Assembly (NCBI RefSeq): GCF_000601455.1
Contig: NZ_AZQP01000001.1
Location: 62,001-126,000 of the forward strand
Direction of reading: 5' to 3'
DNA from: Fervidicella metallireducens AeB
Lineage (GTDB): Bacteria; Bacillota; Clostridia; Clostridiales; Caloramatoraceae
DNA: 64,000 nucleotides
In this document: positions 26,097-34,628 of the stretch, piece by piece
How the letters are laid out: each line of letters begins with the position of its first letter
Numbering within the stretch: the stretch's first letter is position 1
The notes under the pieces: generated by a model
The model's input: only the letters and a program-made list of their open reading frames with translations
What the model was told of the DNA's origin: nothing
Databases searched by the model: none
Made by a program: the position numbers and the translations under genes

Positions 26097-27077
26097 ATGA
26101 CAAGAGCACTTGCACTTGTTTCTGGAGGATTAGATAGTATACTAGCAGCAAAACTTGTTAAGGATCAGGGAATTGATGTTATAGGGATATGTTTTAAGTC
26201 AGCTTTTTTTAGTCATGAAAATGCAGTTAAAATGACTGAGCAGATAGATATACCTTTAAAGGTTGTTGATTTTACTGAAGAACATTTTGAAATGGTAAAG
26301 AACCCTAAGCATGGTTATGGGAAAAATATGAATCCATGTATAGACTGTCATGCAATGATGATGAGTTATGCAGGAAGACTATTAGAGGAACTTAATGCAG
26401 ATTTTATTATTACAGGTGAAGTTTTAAATCAACGTCCTATGTCCCAAAATAAATCAGCCCTTGATATAGTTAAGAAAGAATCAGGCTTTGAAGATAAAAT
26501 ATTAAGACCACTTTGTGCAAAGAATCTTGAACCAACAAAGATGGAATTAGAGGGTTTAGTTGACAGGGAAAAATTAGAGTCAATAAGCGGTAGGTCCAGA
26601 AAAAGGCAGATGGAGCTTGCTAAGGCTTGGGGAATAGAGGAATACCCATCACCAGCAGGAGGGTGCAAACTTACAGAACCTAATTTTTCTAATAGACTTA
26701 AGGATTTATTGATGCATAACAAGGATGCAAAGCCACAGGACGTGGAAATTTTAAGATATGGAAGACATTTTAGAGTAAGTGAAAGGGCAAAGGTTATATC
26801 AACCAGGGAACAGAGTGAGGCTGAAATCATTAAACCACTTATAAATAAAAATGATTATGTATTTATAGCTAAGGATTTCACTGGCTCTATGGTAATCCTT
26901 CAAGGAAGTCCTGAAGAAGAAGATATTCTTCTTGCAGGAAGAATATGCGGAAGATATAGTAAAGGTAAAGATCAGGATGAGCTGGAGATAAAATACAAAC
27001 AAAATTCAGATAAAACTTATAATATATTAAAGGTTAAGCCAGCAAAGGATGAGGATATAGTTCAATTTTTAATATAA
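26097..27077 (+). CDS. PP-loop ATPase, predicted tRNA sulfurtransferase-like
   Basis: A 326-residue protein from the ATG at 26097; a TTG at 26088 overlaps the second GGAG. The N-terminus LVSGGLDSILA is the SGGxDS PP-loop that adenylates a substrate. Cys residues in NPCIDCH and PAGGCKL resemble the catalytic pair of MnmA/ThiI-type tRNA thiolases. The C-terminal 130 residues form an extra domain not present in MnmA. The exact modification is unknown; ThiI is excluded because the THUMP domain is missing. Confidence 0.75.
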   Translation: MTRALALVSGGLDSILAAKLVKDQGIDVIGICFKSAFFSHENAVKMTEQIDIPLKVVDFTEEHFEMVKNPKHGYGKNMNPCIDCHAMMMSYAGRLLEELNADFIITGEVLNQRPMSQNKSALDIVKKESGFEDKILRPLCAKNLEPTKMELEGLVDREKLESISGRSRKRQMELAKAWGIEEYPSPAGGCKLTEPNFSNRLKDLLMHNKDAKPQDVEILRYGRHFRVSERAKVISTREQSEAEIIKPLINKNDYVFIAKDFTGSMVILQGSPEEEDILLAGRICGRYSKGKDQDELEIKYKQNSDKTYNILKVKPAKDEDIVQFLI

Positions 27078-27115
27078 ACATAAGGATGATTTAATTTATG
27101 GAAGGAGGAGATGGA

Positions 27116-27540
27116 ATGGGGAAAAGGGTTTTAATTTCTGTTAAAACACTTCAGCTAATAGATGACAAGCCTGAGGAGATAGAACTTATAACAGAAGGCG
27201 AATATTATAAAGAAGGCAACGAGTTTTACGCAGTTTACGATGAAACAGAGATATCTGGTATGGAGGTACCCGTACTACTTTGAAAATAAAAGAAGATGCC
27301 TTAACCATTTTAAGACAAGGGACAACCAACTCTGAACTTTATTTTAAAAAGGGAATTGAACATGTAAGTTTTTACAGTACACCCTATGGGGCTTTAGAAG
27401 TAAAGGTAAGCCCAGATAAGGTTCACATAGATGTTAATGAAAATGGAGGAAGGGTAGAACTTAAGTATAAAATGGAGGCAATTGGACTTTATCCCATTGA
27501 AAATAGTCTGGAGCTTAATATTAAACACTTAGACAATTAA
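27116..27540 (+). pseudogene. DUF1934 family gene split by a frameshift
   Basis: Two adjacent frames together make one DUF1934 (YwiB-like, about 140 residues) beta-barrel protein. The first, from ATG 27116 (GGAGGAG upstream; ATG 27098 is in frame but has no site), runs to a TGA at 27281-27283. The second continues from about 27260 to 27540 with GTRTTLKIKED. Adding one G to the GGAGG run near 27263 restores a single frame through the junction. No start or binding site serves the second half. Either a recent mutation or a sequencing error is possible. Confidence 0.75.
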
Positions 27541-27587
27541 TTGCAATTCATATATTATGGAAAAATACTTAAATTAAATTTTAAATT

Positions 27588-27648
27588 AAAGCCTGCAATC
27601 TATCTGGTTACAATAAATATTAATGACTAGATAGATATCAGGCTTTTT
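27588..27648 (+). terminator. Terminator after the DUF1934 gene
   Basis: Two stacked perfect arms, AAAGCCTG (27588-27595) with CAGGCTTT (27639-27646) and ATCTATCT (27598-27605) with AGATAGAT (27629-27636), end in five T. Confidence 0.85.
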
Positions 27649-27660
27649 GATTTAAGGATT

Positions 27661-27785
27661 AACTTTAACTGCTTTACCTTCACTTAAAGAAGTTAAAGCA
27701 GTTACTTAAACCTCTTAAAGTAAATAGTTAAACTTGCTTTAAGCACATTTTGGGCTTTGCTTTAAGTTACTTTAACTCCTAAAGC
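27661..27785. repeat. Cluster of CTTTAA/TTAAAG motifs with a perfect hairpin
   Basis: About eleven near-copies of CTTTAA or its reverse complement lie within 125 bases in both orientations. Two form a perfect 11-base inverted repeat, TAACTGCTTTA near 27666 with TAAAGCAGTTA near 27694. No coding or known element explains it. Confidence 0.6.
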
Positions 27786-27906
27786 AAATGACAGATATTT
27801 ACATTAACACATTGATTAATTAGGAGATTAACATCTTATATTTCTCCATTGAATAACATAAGAAAATAAGATATCATAAAAATATGCAGAAAATTTTGCA
27901 TATATC

Positions 27907-27920
27907 GCCGAAAAACAGGC
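27907..27920. promoter_or_regulatory. Candidate activator-binding site in the activator leader
   Basis: GCCGAAAAACAGGC, a GCC..GGC dyad, matches GCCGAAAATTAGGC at 29330-29343 in 12 of 14 bases. It lies 16 bases before the activator start, so it could serve autoregulation. Confidence 0.45.
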
Positions 27921-27936
27921 AAGTGGGGTGAAGGTT

Positions 27937-29328
27937 GTGTTTGATGAAAATATACTTGAGATTTTAAACTACCTTGATGAAGGAATTACTGTAATTGATA
28001 CTAACGGTAAAATAGTTTTCTGCAATCAAAAGGCAGCTAAAGTAGATAATATAGATAGAAACACTGCCATAGGAAGACATATTCTTGAGGTTTATCCATC
28101 ATTATCAGAGAAAACCAGTACACTATTAAAAGTATTAAATAGTGGAGAAGCAATAATAGGGAATTTTCAAAGCTTTAAAAATTATAAAGGTGAAAGTATA
28201 ACAACAATTAATTCAACAATTCCAATAAAAAAGAACAAAAAGATTACAGCTGCTCTTGAAATATCAAGGGATATAACTGAAATGCGAAAGCTATCTGAGG
28301 AGCTGGTTGAACTTAGAAACGAGCTTCTAGATATTGAAAGGGAAAAAATTGAACCACAGAAGAAATATACACCTTCCAATACATTAAATTCCAACAAATC
28401 TAAACTGTATACCTTCATGGATATCATTGGACAGAGCGACGTAATGTTAAGACTTAAGGCATATGCGTTAAAGGCAGCTGCTTCATCTTCACCAGTGCTG
28501 ATTTATGGGGAAACAGGGACAGGTAAGGAATTATTTGTACAGGCTATACATAATTCCAGCAGTCGAAAAAATAAACCCTTTATAGCGCAAAACTGCGCTG
28601 CTCTTCCCTCAACACTACTGGAAGGGATTTTATTTGGTACTGTAAAAGGAAGCTTTACTGGCTCAGAGGATAGGCCTGGTTTATTTGAGCTGGCGGATGG
28701 AGGAACCCTTTATCTTGATGAGCTTAACTCCATGCCTATGGATTTACAGGCAAAGCTTCTTAGAGTTCTTGAGGATGGAAAGGTAAGAAGAGTAGGGGAT
28801 ACTAAAGAAAAAAATGTAGATGTCAGGATAATAGCATCTGTAAACAGTGAACCACAAAAATGTGTAAAAAATCAGGTTATAAGGATGGATTTATATTATA
28901 GATTAAATGTAATAAGTCTGACTATCCCAGAGCTTAAGAATAGAAAATCAGATATTCCAATTATGGTTCAACATTTTATAGAAAAGTATAATAGAAAGTT
29001 AAATGCTAAAATTAAAGGTATTTCAAGGGAAGCAATGGAAAAATTACTTGAGTATGATTGGCCGGGAAACATAAGAGAATTGGAACATGTACTGGAAGGA
29101 ATAATAAATCTTAAGGAAAGTGAATATATAGAATTAAGTGATTTACCGGAGTATATAAGGGAAGACAAAAACAAATCACTTAATGAGATATTAGATGAAA
29201 CAGAAAAAAGAATAATTTGCGAAACATTGAAACTGATGGACTATAATATTTCAAAAACAGCAGAATATTTAAAAATACCAAGACAGACACTTCAATATAG
29301 AATGAAGAGATTTAATATAAAATTATAG
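27937..29328 (+). CDS. Sigma-54-dependent transcriptional activator of lysine fermentation
   Basis: A 463-residue RocR-like enhancer-binding protein. The GTG at 27937 has GGGGTG six bases upstream; a GTG at 27928 is an alternative. It has a PAS domain (about residues 5-110), an AAA+ domain with Walker A GETGTGKE near residue 190, and a C-terminal Fis-type helix-turn-helix (NISKTAEYLKIPRQTLQYR). The sigma-54 contact loop, normally GAFTGA, reads GSFTGS. The adjacent downstream operon has a -24/-12 promoter, so this protein is its obvious activator. The PAS domain probably senses lysine or a product; this is inferred. Confidence 0.88.
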   Translation: MFDENILEILNYLDEGITVIDTNGKIVFCNQKAAKVDNIDRNTAIGRHILEVYPSLSEKTSTLLKVLNSGEAIIGNFQSFKNYKGESITTINSTIPIKKNKKITAALEISRDITEMRKLSEELVELRNELLDIEREKIEPQKKYTPSNTLNSNKSKLYTFMDIIGQSDVMLRLKAYALKAAASSSPVLIYGETGTGKELFVQAIHNSSSRKNKPFIAQNCAALPSTLLEGILFGTVKGSFTGSEDRPGLFELADGGTLYLDELNSMPMDLQAKLLRVLEDGKVRRVGDTKEKNVDVRIIASVNSEPQKCVKNQVIRMDLYYRLNVISLTIPELKNRKSDIPIMVQHFIEKYNRKLNAKIKGISREAMEKLLEYDWPGNIRELEHVLEGIINLKESEYIELSDLPEYIREDKNKSLNEILDETEKRIICETLKLMDYNISKTAEYLKIPRQTLQYRMKRFNIKL

Positions 29329-29329
29329 T

Positions 29330-29343
29330 GCCGAAAATTAGGC
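29330..29343. promoter_or_regulatory. Candidate upstream activator site for the lysine operon
   Basis: GCCGAAAATTAGGC sits 160 bases before the -24 element, the usual distance for an enhancer-binding protein. A related block, GTCGAAAAACG, lies just after the promoter at about 29532. Confidence 0.5.
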
Positions 29344-29361
29344 GAAATCAATCTAAGAGAT

Positions 29362-29393
29362 AAAAAATCCTGTTCAAAATTACAGGATTTTTT
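29362..29393. terminator. Terminator after the activator gene
   Basis: AAAAAATCCTGT (29362-29373) pairs with ACAGGATTTTTT (29382-29393), a 12-base-pair perfect stem. Confidence 0.85.
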
Positions 29394-29502
29394 ATATTTG
29401 GTAAAACGCTTATTTTTATACAAGCTAGAATATTCAGAACCTTTAATTTAATTATGAAAAATTCAAAACAAAAAATAAATAAATTTTCTACAATTTAGAA
29501 AG

Positions 29503-29520
29503 TTGGCATGATTCTTGCTT
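29503..29520 (+). promoter_or_regulatory. Sigma-54 (-24/-12) promoter of the kdd-kam operon
   Basis: TTGGCATGATTCTTGCTT matches the consensus TGGCAC-N5-TTGC with GG and GC at the required spacing. It lies 57 bases upstream of the kdd start and directly downstream of a sigma-54 activator gene. Confidence 0.85.
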
Positions 29521-29576
29521 TATATATTAGCGTCGAAAAACGTAGCAAAAAAATTTTTGATAGGGAGGAATCATTC

Positions 29577-30614
29577 ATGAAAAAAGGATGTCCATACGGA
29601 ACACATAGGGTAATTGAGCCAATTGGAGTACTACCACAAACGGCAGTAAAAATTGATAATAGCATGGAGATTTACGACAATGAAATATTAATTGACGTAA
29701 AGACACTTAATATTGACTCTGCCAGCTTCACTCAGATTGAGGAACAAGCAGGTGGAGATGAGGCTAAAATAGCAGAGATAATGATGGGAATTGTAAGAGA
29801 TAGAGGAAAACATCAAAATCCAGTTACAGGATCAGGTGGTATGTTAATAGGGGTTATTGAGAAAATAGGTCCAGCCTTAGAAGGAAAAATAGATTTAAAA
29901 GTAGGAGATAAAATAGCAACACTAGTTTCACTTTCTTTAACTCCTTTAAGAATAGATAAAATTCTAAATATTAAAAAGGACATAGACCAGGTTGATATTG
30001 AAGGAAAGGCTATTTTATTTGAAAGTGGTATTTATGCAAAATTACCTTCAGATATGCCTGAAAAACTTGCTTTAGCTGCACTAGATGTTGCAGGTGCACC
30101 TGCCCAGACAGCTAAACTGGTAAAACCAGGAGATTATGTACTTATACTTGGTGCGGCAGGAAAGAGCGGAATGCTTTGCTGCTATGAAGCTAAGAAAAGG
30201 GCAGGAGTTACAGGTAAAGTTATAGGCTTTGTAAGAGCAGGTAAAGAAGCAGAAAGATTAAAACAAACAGGTTTCTGCGATATAGTTATCGAAGGAGATG
30301 CAACTCAGCCAGTTGATGTTTTAAACAAAGTATTAGAAGCAACTGGGGGAAGATATGTTGATATATCAATAAACGTTGTTAATGTTCCAAACACAGAAAT
30401 GGCATCAATACTACCAGTGAGAGATGATGGAACAGTTTATTTATTCAGTATGGCTACAAGCTTTACAAAGGCAGCTTTAGGAGCAGAGGGTGTTGGTAAA
30501 GATGTAAATATGATTATAGGAAATGGTTATACTAAGGGACATGCTGAAATAACTCTACAAGTTCTAAGGGAAAATGAAACACTAAGAAAAATATTTGAAG
30601 AAGTATATGCCTAA
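29577..30614 (+). CDS. kdd: L-erythro-3,5-diaminohexanoate dehydrogenase
   Basis: A 345-residue protein; the ATG at 29577 has GGGAGG upstream, and the longer in-frame extension would start inside the sigma-54 promoter. It oxidatively deaminates 3,5-diaminohexanoate to 3-keto-5-aminohexanoate with NAD(P)+. The start KKGCPYGTHRVIEP and the Rossmann-type LILGAAGKSGMLCC fit the family. It is first in the kdd-kamABCDE operon. Confidence 0.93.
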   Translation: MKKGCPYGTHRVIEPIGVLPQTAVKIDNSMEIYDNEILIDVKTLNIDSASFTQIEEQAGGDEAKIAEIMMGIVRDRGKHQNPVTGSGGMLIGVIEKIGPALEGKIDLKVGDKIATLVSLSLTPLRIDKILNIKKDIDQVDIEGKAILFESGIYAKLPSDMPEKLALAALDVAGAPAQTAKLVKPGDYVLILGAAGKSGMLCCYEAKKRAGVTGKVIGFVRAGKEAERLKQTGFCDIVIEGDATQPVDVLNKVLEATGGRYVDISINVVNVPNTEMASILPVRDDGTVYLFSMATSFTKAALGAEGVGKDVNMIIGNGYTKGHAEITLQVLRENETLRKIFEEVYA

Positions 30615-30638
30615 TGAATTTTAATGGGGGGAAAAACG

Positions 30639-31898
30639 ATGAGAAACTTTAAAGAAATTGAACTTTGGAAAGATGTAACTGATGAACAGTGGAATGATTG
30701 GAAATGGCAGACTAGAAACAGAATAACAAATGTAGAAGATTTAAAAAAGGTAATTAACCTAACTCCAGAAGAAGAAAATGCAATTGATAAGGTACTTAAA
30801 ACTTTAAGAATGGGAATAACTCCATATTATGCAACTTTAATGGATCCTAACGATCCAAACTGCCCAGTTAGAAAACAAGCTGTTCCAACAATAGCAGAGC
30901 TTAATTTCTCAGATGCAGATATGGCAGACCCTCTACATGAAGATGGAGATTCACCAGTTCCAGGACTTACACATAGATATCCAGACAGAGTGCTTCTTTT
31001 AATAACAGATATGTGTGCTATGTACTGCAGACACTGTACAAGGAGAAGATTTGCAGGACATACAGACGGTTCAATGCCAATGGAAAGGATAGATAAGGCT
31101 ATAGAATACATCAGAAACACTCCTCAGGTTAGAGACGTTTTATTATCAGGAGGAGATGCTTTATTAGTTGATGATGATGTTTTAGAATATATCATTAAAA
31201 AACTTAGAGAGATACCACATGTTGAAATAGTTAGAATTGGTTCAAGAACTCCAGTAGTTAACCCAATGAGAATTACACCAGAGCTTGTTAATATGCTTAA
31301 GAAATATCATCCAATCTGGCTTAATACTCACTTTAACCATCCAAATGAAATAACTGAAGCATCAAAGAAGGCATGTAAACTTCTAGCAGATGCAGGTATT
31401 CCGCTTGGAAACCAATCAGTTCTTTTAAGAGGAGTTAATGACTGTGTGTTCATTCAAAGAGATTTAGTACATGAACTTGTTAAAATGAGGGTTAGACCAT
31501 ATTATCTATATCAATGTGACCTTTCACAGGGTATTGAGCATTTTAGAACAAAGGTTTCAAAGGGTATAGAAATAATAGAGGGCTTAAGAGGACACACTTC
31601 AGGTTTCTGTGTTCCAACCTTCGTTGTTGATGCTCCAGGAGGCGGTGGAAAGACACCAGTAATGCCACAGTACATCATAAGCCAATCACCAAAGAAAGTT
31701 GTGTTAAGAAATTTCGAAGGTGTAATTACAACATACACAGAACCACAACATGCAGAAGAAGAATGTAACTGCAGAACATGTAAAGAAAATAGAAAAAAGA
31801 CAACTGGGGTATCACAGCTTTTAGAAACGGAAACACTAAATTTTGAACCTAATATATTAGAAAGAAGAGAAAGAGCAGCAAAGAATCATCATGAATAA
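30639..31898 (+). CDS. kamA: Lysine 2,3-aminomutase
   Basis: A 419-residue radical-SAM, PLP-dependent enzyme that converts L-lysine to L-beta-lysine, the first step of the pathway. The iron-sulfur motif CAMYCRHC is present, followed by TRRRFAG. The C-terminus has the Cys-rich ECNCRTC zinc site seen in the C. subterminale enzyme. The ATG at 30639 follows GGGGGG; an ATG at 30624 overlaps that site. It is the second gene of the operon. Confidence 0.96.
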   Translation: MRNFKEIELWKDVTDEQWNDWKWQTRNRITNVEDLKKVINLTPEEENAIDKVLKTLRMGITPYYATLMDPNDPNCPVRKQAVPTIAELNFSDADMADPLHEDGDSPVPGLTHRYPDRVLLLITDMCAMYCRHCTRRRFAGHTDGSMPMERIDKAIEYIRNTPQVRDVLLSGGDALLVDDDVLEYIIKKLREIPHVEIVRIGSRTPVVNPMRITPELVNMLKKYHPIWLNTHFNHPNEITEASKKACKLLADAGIPLGNQSVLLRGVNDCVFIQRDLVHELVKMRVRPYYLYQCDLSQGIEHFRTKVSKGIEIIEGLRGHTSGFCVPTFVVDAPGGGGKTPVMPQYIISQSPKKVVLRNFEGVITTYTEPQHAEEECNCRTCKENRKKTTGVSQLLETETLNFEPNILERRERAAKNHHE

Positions 31899-31955
31899 AT
31901 CCAATCTGTAAAGGAATAACTTAAGACTGGGATTTAGATAATAGAAGGTGCAGTA

Positions 31956-32981
31956 ATGAATTTTACAGAAATACTAAAACAGTACAAAAAAATAGCTATA
32001 ATAGGTACAAGCAAAAATGCAGGAAAGACCGTCACACTTAATGAGTTGATAAATATTGCAGATAATAATTCAATAAGACTGGGTATCACATCCATCGGAA
32101 GAGATGGAGAAAGAAAGGATATAGTAACTGACACTGAAAAACCGCCAATATATGTTAAAAAAGGTACTTTCTTAGCTACAGCAGAGGGATGTCTGGTAAA
32201 GAGTACAGCTTCCTTTGAAATTATTGATGTAACAAATCTTCACACTGCCATGGGAAGAATTGTTGTATGCGAAATAATGGATGAGGGATATGTTGAAATT
32301 GCCGGGCCTGACAGCTCAACGGAAATTAAAAAAGTCTCAGATTTTATGTTAGAACTGGGAGCAGATACAGTTTTAATTGACGGAGCATTAAATAGAAAAA
32401 CTCAGGCTTCACCTGCTGTTGCAGATGCCGCCATTCTTGCGACAGGTGCTGTGGTTTCAAGAAGTATGGATATGGTAATAGAAAGAACAAAACATACCGT
32501 CAAAATGTTAACACTTCCACAGGTTGAAAAGGATATACTGGCATTGTGTGAGGAGGCCGCCACCTCCTCACAGGTTGCCTTTATTGATAAGGATAAAAAT
32601 ATCATCAATACCAGCTATAAAACGGTATTAGGAATAGCAGATGATATCATATGTCAAGTGAAGGAAGACTATGAATTTATAGTGATACCAGGAACATTGA
32701 TGGGCAGCTTTTTAAGAGGAATGCAGCAGCTTGTAAGATACAAAAAAATTAAAATCGTAGTAAAGGACGGAACTAAAATATTCGTTGAACCAATGGATTA
32801 TAAAATATTTGAGAGAAATGGTGGAGAGATTTATGTTATGGAGCCTATAAATCTAATGGCTGTAACTGTAAATCCCTATTCACCAGATGGCTATTTTTTT
32901 GAACCGGAGCTTTTTCTAAAGGCTATGAAGGATGAGCTTTATCCTATTGATGTGTATGATTGTATGCAGGGAGGTTTTTAG
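31956..32981 (+). CDS. kamB: Lysine 5,6-aminomutase reactivase subunit KamB
   Basis: A 341-residue protein with a P-loop (GTSKNAGKT) near the N-terminus. It is the conserved third gene of lysine-fermentation operons; KamB and KamC are described as an ATP-dependent system that restores inactivated lysine 5,6-aminomutase by exchanging damaged cobalamin. The stop immediately precedes the kamC ATG. Confidence 0.87.
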   Translation: MNFTEILKQYKKIAIIGTSKNAGKTVTLNELINIADNNSIRLGITSIGRDGERKDIVTDTEKPPIYVKKGTFLATAEGCLVKSTASFEIIDVTNLHTAMGRIVVCEIMDEGYVEIAGPDSSTEIKKVSDFMLELGADTVLIDGALNRKTQASPAVADAAILATGAVVSRSMDMVIERTKHTVKMLTLPQVEKDILALCEEAATSSQVAFIDKDKNIINTSYKTVLGIADDIICQVKEDYEFIVIPGTLMGSFLRGMQQLVRYKKIKIVVKDGTKIFVEPMDYKIFERNGGEIYVMEPINLMAVTVNPYSPDGYFFEPELFLKAMKDELYPIDVYDCMQGGF

Positions 32982-34628
32982 ATGGAATTCATGAATAAAC
33001 ACACCTTTAAAAGTCTTGAAATGGATTATATATTTTCTATGATTTCACCAAAAACCCCCTATGGCATACAATTAAAATCAGAGAGCAGACCTTATTTGAT
33101 AGGTGAAGAGGAAGACTTAAAAAGAGAATTGGATGAGATTGAAGGACTTATAGACCTTACTGACAAGTATCAGCAGGAGTTTAGAGAAATAAAATCTATT
33201 CTCAGAAATATTAAGGAAATCCGTGGCTCACTGAAAAGGGCAGAAAATAACATAGTTTTAGAAGAAGTAGAATTTTTTGAGATAAAGAATTTTCTTTTTT
33301 CAATTAAAGACATATCTTTAATTCAGCAGAGAATTGAAAATATCTCAGAAAAATTGAAACTGTCAAGGGCACAGGATTTAGAGAGTTTACTTGACCCTGA
33401 AGGTACAGAGAGCAGAACTTTCTATATTTATGATAATTACTCAGATAGTTTAAAAAGATTTCGTGAAGAAAAGCGAAAATTACAAAGAGAGTATGAATTA
33501 GAAAGAAAAGAAATTATTTCACAGGTTGAAGCTTTTATAGGGGGTAAGCTGAAACTTAATGGTGAAATAAATATTTTAAAAACAGATACTGAGAGGTTTA
33601 ATAAGGCAATTAGTTGTCCTTATTTATCCCAGGAATCTTCAACAATTTTGATGACAACCTTTAAAGTTAAAAGTAATGAAAAACTTAATGAAATATCAGA
33701 TAAACTTGAGGAAATAAAGATTCTTGAGGATAGAGAGGAATTCGGAATAAGAAGAAATTTAACAGAAAAGATAGCAGAGAATATAAATATTTTAAATAAC
33801 ATAATTTCAAAGATAGCATATTTCGACTATTCTCTATCAAAGGCAAAGTTTGCTAAGCAGATAAATGGTATAAAACCAATAATATCAGACCGAGAAGAAA
33901 TAAAAGTATCAAATGGTCGGCATATAAAACTGGAGAGATTGCTGAAGGATAAGGGCAAGGGATTTGTACCTGTTAGTTTTTCCATAAGAAGAGGAGTAAC
34001 TGTAATAACTGGTGCTAATATGGGTGGAAAAACTGTTAATCTTAAGGTGGCTGGAATTCTGGCAGCTATGACACAATATGGATTATTTGTTCCTGCAGAG
34101 GAATTCAGAACTTGTCTTTTTGACTATATATATTTTTCAATAGGGGATATGCAGTCTATTGATACAGGATTGTCAACCTTTGGCTCTGAAATATCAGGAA
34201 TGAAGGAAATTTTAAATTACAGTGAAAAAAGAGGACTGATATTAGTTGATGAGCTGGCAAGGGGAACCAATCCAGAGGAAGGATATGCAATTTCAAGAGC
34301 AATAGTCAGATATCTAAAGGATAAGAATGCCTTAACACTTTTTACAACCCATTTTGATGGAATAACAAGGGAGAAGGGCATTGAACATTTAAGGGTTATT
34401 GGTTTGAAAAATATGGATTTCAAAGGCTTATTAAATAACAATGAAATAAAAGAAAAGGGCATTGATTTAATCCTGGATAATATGGATTACAGGTTGGAGA
34501 GAATAGAGGGGGAATATTCTGTTCCAAAGGATGCAATAAACATAGCAAGGCTTATGGGATTAAATGAAATAGTTTTAAAGAATGCTGAAGAAATATTAAA
34601 GGAAGGAAGTGAGGATGTCAATGAGTAA
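32982..34628 (+). CDS. kamC: Lysine 5,6-aminomutase reactivase ATPase KamC (MutS-like)
   Basis: A 548-residue protein with the ATPase domain of MutS proteins: Walker A TGANMGGKT around residues 344-351 and Walker B LILVDELARGTNPEEG. It lacks the mismatch-recognition domain. In this position it is KamC of the aminomutase reactivase, not a DNA-repair protein. GGGAGG precedes the ATG. Its end overlaps the kamD start. Confidence 0.88.
   Translation: MEFMNKHTFKSLEMDYIFSMISPKTPYGIQLKSESRPYLIGEEEDLKRELDEIEGLIDLTDKYQQEFREIKSILRNIKEIRGSLKRAENNIVLEEVEFFEIKNFLFSIKDISLIQQRIENISEKLKLSRAQDLESLLDPEGTESRTFYIYDNYSDSLKRFREEKRKLQREYELERKEIISQVEAFIGGKLKLNGEINILKTDTERFNKAISCPYLSQESSTILMTTFKVKSNEKLNEISDKLEEIKILEDREEFGIRRNLTEKIAENINILNNIISKIAYFDYSLSKAKFAKQINGIKPIISDREEIKVSNGRHIKLERLLKDKGKGFVPVSFSIRRGVTVITGANMGGKTVNLKVAGILAAMTQYGLFVPAEEFRTCLFDYIYFSIGDMQSIDTGLSTFGSEISGMKEILNYSEKRGLILVDELARGTNPEEGYAISRAIVRYLKDKNALTLFTTHFDGITREKGIEHLRVIGLKNMDFKGLLNNNEIKEKGIDLILDNMDYRLERIEGEYSVPKDAINIARLMGLNEIVLKNAEEILKEGSEDVNE

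Larger units (their letters stand above)
27541..27936. other. Intergenic region before the sigma-54 activator
   Basis: It contains a strong terminator, an unusual cluster of CTTTAA/TTAAAG motifs and a 14-base motif (27907-27920) repeated upstream of the sigma-54 promoter. No gene-like frame is seen. Confidence 0.6.

Noticed and set aside
26097-27077. Calling this gene thiI or mnmA
   Set aside because: There is no THUMP or rhodanese domain, and the C-terminal region does not match MnmA.
32982-34628. Calling this gene mutS or mutS2
   Set aside because: Only the ATPase part matches, mismatch-binding and Smr domains are missing, and the operon context is lysine 5,6-aminomutase.
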